Shown here: piece after piece, positions 11,884-22,472 of the stretch
Numbering within the stretch: position 1 is the stretch's first letter
Layout of the letters: the number at the start of each line of letters is the position of its first letter
Origin: Pelomyxa schiedti
Taxonomy: Eukaryota > Evosea > Pelobiontida > Pelomyxidae
Direction: 5' to 3'
NCBI GenBank assembly: GCA_020536535.1
Contig: JAHLWZ010000625.1
Span: 671-64,670 of the forward strand
Length of the DNA: 64,000 bases
The notes under the pieces: generated by a model
The model's input: the letters and a program-made list of their open reading frames with translations, nothing else
The model's database searches: none
What the model was told of the DNA's origin: nothing
Position numbers and translations under genes: made by a program

Positions 11884-13473
11884 TTACGATGAGGGAGAAA
11901 TCCCAAACTGTGAAGCCAGCCACGAGAGGACGTGAGAACTTTTACAGCGCTGTGCTTCCTTAAGGGGCTCATTCCAGTTCCCACACAGGAATTCTTTTCC
12001 AAGGCCAAAATGCTGGCAGAGCCATGATGCAACCTCCACGTTGTCTGATTTGCATGCACCCACAATGGCCATGTACATCTCCATGTCCGGCATGAAGTTC
12101 ACTGACGATTCACGTCCAGCGTTATAAGAAGGCGAAAAAGCGTGGGACACCCGGGGGTCACTTGTAAGCCACTGGGCTATGTCCAATTTACCATTTGAGC
12201 AGGCAACAATAAGTGAAGTACTAGTGCTGAATGTGAGTGATATCTTTTACAAAGAAATTGCATACTGGATGTGGGCACTGTTCTTCCTATAGAAATCTGT
12301 ATTATTGGATCCATCCAGAGGACAATTGTCTAATATCCACTTCACACTCTGGAGTGTTCCTCGCTTACATGCGTGGCACAACCAGCACCCAGTGGCTGGA
12401 GAGACTCCGGCAAGAGAACGAGGATACCGCTCAAGTAGATAGTTTGCAGCAGCAAGGCTCCCACAAGCTACCGCTGCTTGGATTGGAGGCAATTCCGGCA
12501 TGCCGGAAGTTGGAGCAGGGTGTGTTGAGAATGAAATCTTGGCATCTCCGGGCTGCATGAAGCAGGCATCAACTGGAAGGAGGTCCGATTCACGCGGGGA
12601 CCAGGTTTGCTCCACAAATTGGATCACGGCTATATCGTCTCGCTTTGCTGCCACACGTAGGGCATTGTGGGCACAGCTTGGAAATCCATTCTTCTTTTTC
12701 TTGGAAAATACATCATCGTGTGGAAACTGAAGCCTGGTTTGAAGCCATTTGAGGAGTTCCAAATTTCCGCTCTCCAGCGCGAATAGCGCGGCGTTCTTCT
12801 TTCCAACTTTTGCATCATTCTAGGTGATCAATCGGAATATAAAGTTCAAGTTAATTCTGAAATTAAAGATAGGTTTGGGAATTTATTTACCAGATTAAGT
12901 TTGAATTGATTCACCAGCCATTTCGTGAATTCAACGTTCCCGCTTTTACAGGCGGCGGCAAAGGGATTGCCCTTGGAACTAAGTATTTCCCTGAAGGGTC
13001 CAGGTGCAATTTTATGCTTCCTCACAATAAATCTGGCGAAGTTGATGCTTCCAGTCTTTGCCGCCACAACCAAGACCACAATGAAACCCTGAAAGCGACC
13101 CTCTACCTCGTCCCTGGTTGGGGTTCTGTACAACAAATCTCGCTGCATCAACAAAATTGCCTTTGATATTGCAGGAGCCAACGGGAAGAGAACCTCAGCA
13201 ACAGAGGCAAGTGTTTCCGTGTCCCTTGCCTGTTTGCACACATCAATGAATCCCCATTGCAGTAACAGCCGAGATACTTTCAGAATAAGATTTGCATCCT
13301 CCCCTAATCACAAGAATCATAATGAGTGTGAATTTTAAACTCTCGATTTAAAAAAAACACCCAGAGTGAGTACTTTTGTGTCCAGGGATAACCACCTTCC
13401 CCCCAACAGGTTGCACATATTTCCAGTCATACACCAGGGCATCAGGTGCTGGTGGTGGGGGAACTGTGTCCAT
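11884..13473 (-). CDS. Ankyrin-like repeat protein 1
   Basis: The start ATG is at 13473. The first exon (13473-13374) gives MDTVPPPPAPDALVYDWKYV and joins after a GTACTC donor to LILKVSRLLLQWGFIDV. A conserved family N-terminal block follows (ASVAEVLFPLAPAISKAIL). The rest is degenerate ankyrin-like units of the pattern A-C-x-S-G-N-x-E-[FVL]-x-x-W-L, for example ACKSGNVEFTKWLVNQF, ALESGNLELLKWLQTRL and ACKSDNVEVASWLCQHF. The protein ends FGISPSS at 11884. Such solenoids bind other proteins and no enzymatic motif is present. Paralogues are at 27518-29667 and 57688-61139. Confidence 0.75.
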
Positions 13474-13772
13474 TTGTTATTTTGTTTTTAATTGGCTGTT
13501 TCGCTTATTTGTTGTTGAAGGGGTATGCCAACGAAACGGCAATACCCGTAAGACGTTCGAATGCAGTTCCACTAAATAACAAGTTTTTGATCGATGCAGA
13601 TTTTCCCGGAAACCGTGTAATGTAGATGGCCGCAAACAAACTTGTTTGTGACGCTGTGCGCTACTCGGAAGATGCTTGTTACAGCTCTTTCAACACAGGA
13701 AATCATATCAGCTGGTACCTTTGAAAATGCAGGAATAGTGGGTAATAGTCGGGAGAGGAAGAAGAGAAAACA

Positions 13773-16640
13773 TTACTGTGTGGAATGGCAGGTCTGACAG
13801 AATTTGAATGGCTTATGTAAAAGGGGTGCGACCGTCACATGCAAACTGGATGGGGATACAAATGGGAATTGTAAGACTTCTACCTCAGGGAACGGAGGGT
13901 AGTGTTCACAGTAATTGGGTGCTTACTGCTGGTTCGAGCTCAAACGGGTGGGGTTTCATTGCACGCAATTTATCAATATGGTTTAGAAACTCTATATCTT
14001 TTTTCTGGAAATCTTGATTTGCCCTTTTCGTTACATCCTGTTTGAAGAGAAGGCTCAGTAGGGAGGTTTCCTTCAAAGGCGGTACTTGAAATACTGGCGG
14101 AAACAAAGACCTATGGATCATAAGTCTCAGTTTATCTGCATCTCCATCTTGAACATGGTACTGTGTCTTAATTTTCAAAGAGAAGTTCTACGTTGGTGAT
14201 GATTATTTTAGGATCTACGCATAGGAAAAGGTTACCTCAATGAACTGGACAATGTCCTCTGGTCCAATATCCACGGAATTAGATGCAATAGTATTACAAA
14301 AATGGTGCACTTGTTTTCCTGTGCCGATTAACTTAAGAGAAAGTGTAAGTGAAGTACCAGACTCGGTTCTGGAGTCCCTGAGCCAGCAGTCAAATTTGGC
14401 CTGGTGTTTGGGGTTGTATGCATGGAAACAAGGGATTTCAGGGTTTACAACTGCTAGCTGTAGTAGGGCATGCAGTCTATTTTTTTTCCCCAACCTTGTC
14501 AGTGTACTTGGATCATTCTAGGATAATTTCTTTTACCTTCCCTCACGGTTGTCGGGATAGAGGTTTTTCTATGATTTGCTTACTTTCTGCTTCAAACATT
14601 TCAGTAAAGCAGTTTTTTGCTTGGCGATTTTCTGTTTTGGGTAAGTCTACATGGCCAGGGGAGGGACAAAAATGGCTAACAGGCAACCGTGAGGACTTTT
14701 TTCTTGTGTTCAATGGCTGGTGTCGAAAGAAGGAACTGGGTATCACGGAAAATTTTGGGATGTCTGAGTAGAAAGTTAGCTTTCTTCTAGAAAAATGCCG
14801 GCATACACAACAAAAGGTGTCCCTGCTTTGTTCAGCTTTGCTACATATCTTACATCACCCATCTTCTGTCCTGCATGAGCTTAGAAACTGGAGTAACGGG
14901 GTTGAGATCGAGGCACCTAAGATAGACATTTGTTCCAAAACAATTTCTTCTCGAAGCTTGAAGTTGAGGTATTTGACCATAGCCACAGCACGAGCACTAC
15001 TCGAGTTAGGGCCATGGTTGTTTGCACAGGGCATACCATTTGTACAATGAGTTGTTTGCCCATCCTTTATACTTCGTCATCTCAATGGTAACTTGTACTT
15101 GAAATTCTTTCATTTGCATCTTACATTTTGATGCCTGAGGCGACAGTTTTTCGAGCACACTTTCCAGTGAGTTGAGGAGTCTTCTCAACACGGTTTCCCT
15201 GAAAGAAGAATAAAAGGTGCAGCAGATTAATCTTCGTACAATGAAATAAACGTGGAAAAAACCTCTTTTCTCCTGGCCTTCTCCTCTTTGCTGAGTGGGA
15301 TGGGCTAGTTCAAGTTAAAAATCGAAGTGCTAAAGTAGAAAATGGCACACCTTGTCTGGCTTCTTGTATTCAAAGAAATCACAACCTTCAAGAACAATAT
15401 TGGGATCTGATGGTTTGGGGGTGGCAGTGGGAGGCATAGGCGGCTGCGATTTTTGGCGTGGTGGATCCCCCTCCTTAACAACAGGTTTTGGAGGAGGTCT
15501 TTGTGGTGCTTGAACGAGTTGTTGTGCTGCTTGCTGTCGGGCTTGAACGTGAGGTGTTGACGGGTTGCGGAGATTTGTTTGGAAGGTGTGGCAGTTGGTT
15601 CGCTTACCACAGCTGGAGTTGAGCTTTGTGATGGTGTAGGTGGTGCTATCGATGCCGTAGGTGTTGTGGCAGGTACAACCTGAGCAGGTGTAATAGAAGG
15701 AGTGATAGAGGGAGCAGAGTGGCTCGTTCGTATTGGTATTTCTTGCTGTGCAGGTGAAGGCGAAGGTGAAGGTGAATGTGGAAGTGCTGAGGCTGAGCCA
15801 ACACCGGGTTTGTTTGAAGATTCTGCAGGAGTGGTTGATGATGGTGGAGTGCCAGTCTTCTGCTGCTGTTGGACTTGTGGTGCTTCCGGCTCATCCAGAA
15901 GCCAGTCGAGCCCGGAATCGACTCTCTTCTTTGAAGCCAAAGGAGGGAGTCGGAGCCGGGGAAGTAGAGGCCACGGACAGCGACGAAGACGACGAGGACA
16001 GCGACAGCGACGGCGACGGCGAGAACACCAGGTCGAGGTCGTCGCCGTCGGCGGCGGACAGCTCGACCTCCTTGATGAGGGCCGCGAAAGGGGTCCCAGG
16101 GACAGCGGCCCGTCGCCGCCCCGCGGCCGCCCGAGGCCCAGGCCCAGCCCCCCGACGCCCATCTCCATCCCGAGGCCCAGCCCCAGGCCCAGCGGGTCCT
16201 CGGGCTTGTCGCCCGAGCTGTCCAGTATCCTGCTCTTGCCGGTGGTGGTTGGTTTGGTGTGCAGCACGGATGCCCCCAGCGTGACCTGCGACGTGTTGGC
16301 GTTGAGGACGGCATCGACGAGCTCCTCGTCCACGTCGTTGGTCAGACTCCATTGCCGAGCCACCAACCCCAGCCCCGCTGGTGGCGCCTTTGGTGTTGCA
16401 GTTGCTGTTGATGATGACGACGTCGACGACGACGAAGAAGGAGTACCTTTTGGGTTGGCAGCAAGCAGGGCGTCGATGCTTTCGTCGTCCGCGTCGTGGT
16501 CTGGGAGGTGGTGCTCGGTCTTGCGTTTGTTGGTGGGCTCCCATAAGTCCAGTGGATCGGTTATCGCCAGGGCCTTTTCTGCCGACGCCGTCGACGGCGC
16601 TCGGCGGCCGCCGGTACGTCGTCGTGGACATCAAACGTTT
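13773..16640 (-). CDS. Unrecognised protein with disordered Ser/Pro/Gly N-terminal half
   Basis: The N-terminal part reads LDLWEPTNKRKTEHHLPDHD, then SLTNDVDEELVDAVLNANTS and a Gly/Leu repeat. An 86-bp GC-rich intron (16071-16156) and a 46-bp intron (15929-15974) restore the frame through EVELSAADGDDLDLV into RVDSGLDWLLDEPEAPQ. A Ser/Thr/Pro/Gln-rich region follows. The C-terminal half is better ordered: SKEEKARRK, VLRRLLNSLESVLEKL, AMVKYLNFKLREEIVLEQM, then a Cys-containing stretch, TRLGKKNRLHALLQLAVV, and the last exon ending FKFCQTCHSTQ with the stop at 13773. A nuclear, transcription-related role is possible from composition only. The start codon is not identified; the frame is open to about 16640. 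Confidence 0.6.
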
Positions 16641-16689
16641 GATGGGGAAAAAATCTGAAGTTAGCATTCATCACCTCTGAAAAAAGGCG

Positions 16690-17315
16690 ATTGCGTTCGC
16701 ACATGTGGTCGGGCCTATTTGCGGTGGGTTCACCTAAGCGAGATAGGTGCCTCAGAGTCCACGCTTTTGCAGCACACTAAGTAGCAGAAGAATACACAGG
16801 ATTCTGGCGTAGTTATAGGTGGCTGCTGGCACTCCGCATCAGCTCTCGTAGCACGATGTGAGAATGATCACCGCTCCGTTTCCTTTGGCTGTGGAATTAC
16901 AGTGAGGAATGTACTAGACTTACCCAATGACATAGAGACAAGTAAAAACTCTCAGGACCTCACCTTAACTATTGTTACTAAGGCGCGAATTTCAACATGA
17001 ATTGCCTGAAGGAACTGCCTGAAGCTCAAAAGAAGTGCGAGTGACCGGCACTGAAGTAGGACTCAATTCTGTGATAAATGATAGTCCCGCTGCTATCCAC
17101 GGAAGTAGGAATTGGTGTTTGTTAGTGGAGTTGATTTAATACAAGGTGTTTATCAAAGTCTATTTCGCACTTACCTTCAATTTACGGAACTCACCTGTCT
17201 AAGAGCTTTTTTCAGAATATGTACCCAACCTGGTTAGTTGCCAACAGTTGTACGCATGTACCAATTCAAATTATGCACCCATTAAGGCATCCCGAGGGAA
17301 TAGATTGCAGAAAAT
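16690..17315. other. Spacer without recognised gene
   Basis: Between the 5' end of the large minus-strand gene and the next possible frame I see no ORF with coding character, no tRNA-like box pair and no repeat. Confidence 0.4.
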
Positions 17316-17777
17316 TCATGTTTCACGCAATGAGTTGTAGTGCACCAGAACCAGTATCAATGCTCTGAAAGGAATGGTGGTATGGTGAGAGTAGTAGGAC
17401 TCAGCTCGCTCATTCTTGTTGGATTTCACATCATCAGATTCCGTAAGGTTTTGATGGCCCAACGGCCAGTAACGGATTTGTTTCAAACAAACCCAACTTG
17501 GATGATGTGTGGTCACCGACCCTGGCATAAAAAACACACAAAACGTGAATGACATGAACATCAGTGCCATTTCTGTGCACACGCCAGCATACCACAAATT
17601 TGTTTGTCCAAATTTGACGCCAGTAAAAAATGTGGTCATACACCCATTCCAAACAAGTGATTTCTGCGGAGTACCAATAGAAATTATATGCCACAAAAAC
17701 CGTACCGAGAAAGGTTGCACATGGTCCACACAGACGATACATACGAGTACGACCACGACCCAAACAAGAAGATCCAC
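17316..17777 (-). CDS. Possible small membrane protein
   Basis: A 153-codon minus-strand frame starts MDLLVWVVVVLVCIVCVDHV, a good signal anchor, and has a second hydrophobic run (ALMFMSFTFCVFFMP). It ends in a polar tail. No family is recognised and overlapping plus-strand frames of similar length exist, so this may be chance. No splice partner was found. Confidence 0.25.
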   Translation of the reverse strand: MDLLVWVVVVLVCIVCVDHVQPFSVRFLWHIISIGTPQKSLVWNGCMTTFFTGVKFGQTNLWYAGVCTEMALMFMSFTFCVFFMPGSVTTHHPSWVCLKQIRYWPLGHQNLTESDDVKSNKNERAESYYSHHTTIPFRALILVLVHYNSLRET

Positions 17778-17899
17778 AGTTCTCCAGCCTTCACGCTACT
17801 TCATCCAAGGTCCCTCACTCCCCTACTCATCACGCATCGTAAGATCAAGATTCATCTGCGTCTGCCTCAAGATCTCAGCCTCGCCGACACTATGACCCC

Positions 17900-19081
17900 G
17901 TACCTACGTGCGTGACACCGCATGTTGTTTATTTCTGTGGTGCCTCAGCGATGCTGACACATCAAATATGTAACGACGCTCAAAACTAAAATAGATTGAG
18001 ATCTGCAACTGATCTGCAACTAGCTCAGTTGCAATTTTCGGCTCTTTATATCCTCCTCGAGAGGCATTTCGGCATTTTTTTCTTAAAAAACTGAAACGCA
18101 GCACAGTCAACGGCATATGACCTACGTGTAGGCATGACCTACGGATAGGCACGATCTCTTTGGTATGAATTGTTTTATGTTGTGGTTTTTTCCCCCCCCC
18201 CCCCCCCCCCCCCCCCCCTGCTTTTTTCTGGTGACACCAAAGTCGTTGTCGTGTTTTCTCACTATGCTCTGCATTGCACTAACAGCCAATTCCGTAGACA
18301 AAGAAACATATTTTTCTGCCTACTAGCACCAGTACAAGTAAAACAGCTAGAAAGGTAATGCAAGGTACTACAGTGGTGATAACTGTTTGGAGCGTGGGTG
18401 TACGTAGTGGGAATAGAGGGACGAACGGCAGTGGGGTCAATTTGATAACTCTGCATTAGCACGAGGTGGATCTCTTGAAAGGTTTCAACCCATTCACGAA
18501 TTATGACTCCTCATCTAACCAAATCCTAGACTCTCTGGTGTGTTTGACACTTGCGAGCGTTACCGTTTATCAACCTTGCACAGTTGTTTTGGTTTTGTCA
18601 AGACTGTGTTATAACCACTTGTTTGCACCCTATGTGCTGAACTTTTTCTTTTTGAGAATTCTTTAGTTTCAATTTCTGGTAGTTTGGGTATCTGGTACTA
18701 TGGACAAGCCGCCGAGATAAAATGTTACAGAGTTTTGATGAATGCAATTTAAGGCAAAGAGAGGAGTGTCAGGAATTAGATAAGAACAGGTGAGTCTAGA
18801 ACAGCTAAGCCATTGCATACGGCACCATCAGAGGATGATATGTCCTTGATGTGGAGGTGTCCAGCTGCTTCGTTAACAATTTCCTGTTGAGTTCTCTTGT
18901 TCCTAGTGCAGGAGTGAACCGAATTGGTACTTATTAAACATACAACCTTCTCAGAACTCCAAAAATGCCAAGCTCACGGCGTTGAAGAGAGTAGGCAAGT
19001 CATTTGTGGGTGTCATAACCCAAGTGGGCCTGGCCTTTGGCTTGATCAACTTCTGAATGGTGTAACTAATTGGTATGTTAT
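17900..19081. other. Gene-poor region
   Basis: The frames here are short and show no domain or convincing splice connection. The stretch contains the C27 tract at 18192-18218 and otherwise appears non-coding. It ends at the stop of the minus-strand gene that begins near 21952. Confidence 0.4.
18192..18218 (+). repeat. Poly-C tract (27 C)
   Basis: An uninterrupted run of 27 cytosines follows a short T run. Length is prone to sequencing error. A G-run of this length on the other strand could form a quadruplex. Confidence 0.95.
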
Positions 19082-21952
19082 TCAAGTGCTAAGGTAGTAT
19101 TTAAAGAACAACCTACTTAGCGCAGAAGACTCTAGTGCTTCAACCATTTTTTTCCCGAAGAGATTATTGCCCCCTCCTCCGCGTTGAAGTTTCATCACCC
19201 AATCATTGGGATCTTTAATAGCTTGCTGCACAGACTGGGGATTTTCCACGTAAAAAGCAGTGAAGCACTCTTTGCAAGTTTTTTGATCCGAAGGGGTCGT
19301 CAGAAACCTTAAGTTGGAGTTAGGAGAAAAGTTTTTTGGTTTGCAACAGAACAAGATGTGTAATTACCTTTCAAGAACACCAGGAACAGCCAACCTTTCT
19401 TGCACTTTTTTCGTACCCAAAAGTAACATCACCAGCGTTGGACATTTAATAGCATAGGATTGCTCTATCATTTCTACAGCCTTGAACTCTAAATCTGAGG
19501 ACAAACTGTATCCTACAAAGCAAGGTTAATCAAGGGCAGAGAGAGTGCCTACATGCCTATCCTATAATATGACACAGCAACCTCCACACATCCATCTCTG
19601 ACATGCCGTGAAACCTAGCAAAACGAGTTTTTACCACTCACATGACGAGAAGCCGCTTTTCCCCTATCAGTTGTCCCCTGAGTGCTACTTCTTCCAGAGA
19701 AGATCTCTTTACCGAAATGTGGTGGATTTCCCAGAGAAGGAATTCAATTGCCCTTTGCTCATAGCAATTCTGCTCAGAGGTGGAAACGTTAACAGCACTA
19801 TTGGCAGGTCTCTCGATTTGATAAAGACGAAAAGCATGAGCCAGGCTATTGGGAATCTTAATGTGACTTATATTTGGAGGCAAGACAGTTTCTGTATGGC
19901 AATTGAACAAGATGGGTTTCGCACAGATATCTAAGGGAGACTTATAAGTCTTCACATCGATGAACAAAGCAAACCTGTGCAAGTCGAATACCAGACTTCC
20001 AAAATGAGAAAATGCAGTGGATGTAGTATTGGATTCCACGTGTTTTAGTTCACACTTGCCTTTGCTACTACAGTCCAGCATATAGTCAACGCGGGATATG
20101 CATAGTTCGATTTCCTGTGGTTTTTTTGAAGTAAGGGAATACTCTGTAATAAACAGTGAAGCACCTGAGAGCTCGGGTGCCCATTGATGTAACTGTGAAT
20201 AGATAAAAGTCGTTGAATCAAGGAATCATCGTGACATCTGTAATTGTTTTAAAAGCCAGGCTCAATTCTTCAACACTCACTTCTGAAGCACTCCTGTAAT
20301 AAATGAAGGAACTGCACAAATAGAGTGAAACAGTCTGTTGAATATCATTGCAAGACTTTGGGCTTTTTCGAACATTTTCCTTGGCCATGGGAAGGGTGAC
20401 AAAGAGTAAGGTGCACTGTGAATCCCTACTTTGATGTCCCTTGATTTGCCCATCATAAACAGGCCATGAGTCACCGACCAGGAAGATGCTGTCAGTACAG
20501 AAGTACTGAAGAATGGGTGCGAACCAAAACTTGCATCAAGGGAGACGGTAACATTACATAAAGCTGATGCAATTTGTGCTGTGTGACGATACTTTGATAA
20601 CGCACTTTCAGAGGTTTCCCCAATGCAACATACTTGGATACTCAAGTGCTCCCGCTGTGGGCATAACAGAACCACTCCAGTTCCATTCGTTTCCGAGGAA
20701 AGTGACAGATTTTGTGCCTTCATTGCGAAAATGAAATCACCAATAGGAAACCGTTGAGGAATCTTTACAGTGGCCAGCAGGCACCACCGCGCATTACATG
20801 TGCCCCCAACAACGCAGTTGATCTGTCCAAGTGAAGTATACACGTATTCACATCCACAAAGCACTCAGGATAAAGGGTGCCTGCAAAAATCACCAGTCAA
20901 CCCACAGCACAATCTTATCCCAATCACATAGAGTTCTTTCCTCATAAAGAAGCAATAGCGACAAATGTTCAAGTCTTTCGGAAGTATAGGTTCCAAGAGT
21001 GATGAATAATGATATAACATTGAATGCCATTTCTTGTATTTTCGAAGAGAGACAAAAGAGATTTGTTATGATCGTTTTTCAGATGATCCTTGGTCAAAAA
21101 GGAGCACGTCCTCTCAACAGTGCTGCTTAGATTGTTTTTGTTTTGAATGAAAGTCTTCACTCCAGGAACTTTACCTTGGAGAAGGAAGATTCCGATGCAG
21201 TCCGCCACTGGATTCATTTTATACTCGTCAGGTAAGTCTGAGAATAGCCATTGCTTTCCTTTGTATTTAGCAAGTATGCACCTCCCCACAGACTTGATGT
21301 GCGACACTTTCAGACTATGGGAAGAAAGGTAGGGTGGCACAGGGTGGGTTGGCATCAAATAAGTCCAGCACTCTGAAAACGGTCGTCTGATTTCAGAAGC
21401 TTCAGGGTGGAGTTGAATGTATCGGTGTAGAAGCTGACACATTTGAAATGTGTCTATTTGACAACTAAATCCGCAATCTATCTTCAGGCATGTCTAAGGA
21501 AAATATGTGTGTTGTTATTTTATTTTATATTTCAGAAGAGTTGCAACTGTTCAAAGCTCTGTCAAGCGGAGCAGACTTGGGAATTTCTTCCTCAAAAATT
21601 GTTTTCAACCTTCAAGTTATTTATTTCTTGTCTATGAAGTATAAAGGAGAATTACTTTGCTATCTCCAGTGTACAGAGCGTGTTCAATCGGCATTACACT
21701 GTTGGAGTCAATGACAGTGTAATTCACAAGAAGGATCGTATCACCTGTAAACGTGTAAAAAATCGCCAAAAATGAGCTGCCCTACAACCTTTCGCATGGC
21801 TGTTTTGACTTCCTCAACGTACTCGTTGTTCATTATCCCCCCTGAAATCACCAACACAGCGCACTGAGGTTGTTGGGTTGCTCCGTCACAGAGTCCAAGG
21901 TGAAAAGTTGAGCCACAGCCACCCGGTTCTCCATTGGATATCCTTCACCCAT
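19082..21952 (-). CDS. Unrecognised large multi-exon protein
   Basis: A plausible start at 21952 gives MGEGYPMENRVAVAQLFTLD. Later exons give NNEYVEEVKTAMRKV, TILLVNYTVIDSNSVMPIEH, KSVGRCILAKYKGKQWLFSD, VADCIGIFLLQGKVPGVKT, a long exon at 20864-20277 with IPQRFPIGDFIFAMKAQNL and several N-x-S/T sites, and EQRAIEFLLWEIHHISVKR. The last two exons give KAVEMIEQSYAIKCPTLVML and DQKTCKECFTAFYVENPQSV, ending FKYYLST at 19082. No domain is recognised. The first junctions would need either a 23-bp intron near 21860 or an exon I did not find. The product would be roughly 700-800 residues. Confidence 0.5.
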
Positions 21953-22472
21953 AGAGCTTCGCAACTTCTTCTCTTGGAATACGGTACAAAAGTGGAAAGA
22001 AGTTCTTTGTTTGGTGCTTGTTGGAACTGTATCTACGTTGGTCCCATATATGCAACATTTACAGTGATGTTAGAAACTGATTTCCTGGGTATCTTTTCTC
22101 CTTGCCTTGTGCCAAGAACCTCAATCAAGGTCGCGAGTTGGTGGTACACTTTTGCATATCAGTGCCACCAAAGATACCCCATTTTCCAAAACGGAAACGG
22201 TCGGTCGTTACGGAAAAAAAAAAGGGTTGACACAGAAAAAAACCTCGACGGGCAGCCGACAACGGACAATTTGGGGCAGGGCGGTACCCTCCAACGTGAA
22301 CGCGTGCTGCTGTTGTTTATCAACGGCAACACTCAGTCGTTCCCCTTTTATGGTTCGCAGCGACACTGGAAAAAAAATCATAATTGGCTGAATAAAATAA
22401 TCAACAGACCGGAACGCTGTCATTTTCTGCCAATTGATAATTGCGAACTTGCCAGTTCGTTGAACGAAACTC
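21953..22472. other. Divergent intergenic region
   Basis: This 520-bp spacer lies between the outward-facing starts of the minus-strand gene (21952) and the Rho fusion gene (22473). A 231-codon plus-strand frame covers it but shows no domain or codon bias and runs over the true ATG, so I read it as chance. Both promoters should lie here. Confidence 0.5.

Noticed and set aside
15702-16658. Plus-strand 318-codon frame opposite the large minus-strand gene
   Set aside because: It is an Arg/Gly/Ser-rich shadow of the GC-rich minus-strand exons, which join in frame into well-ordered protein sequence.
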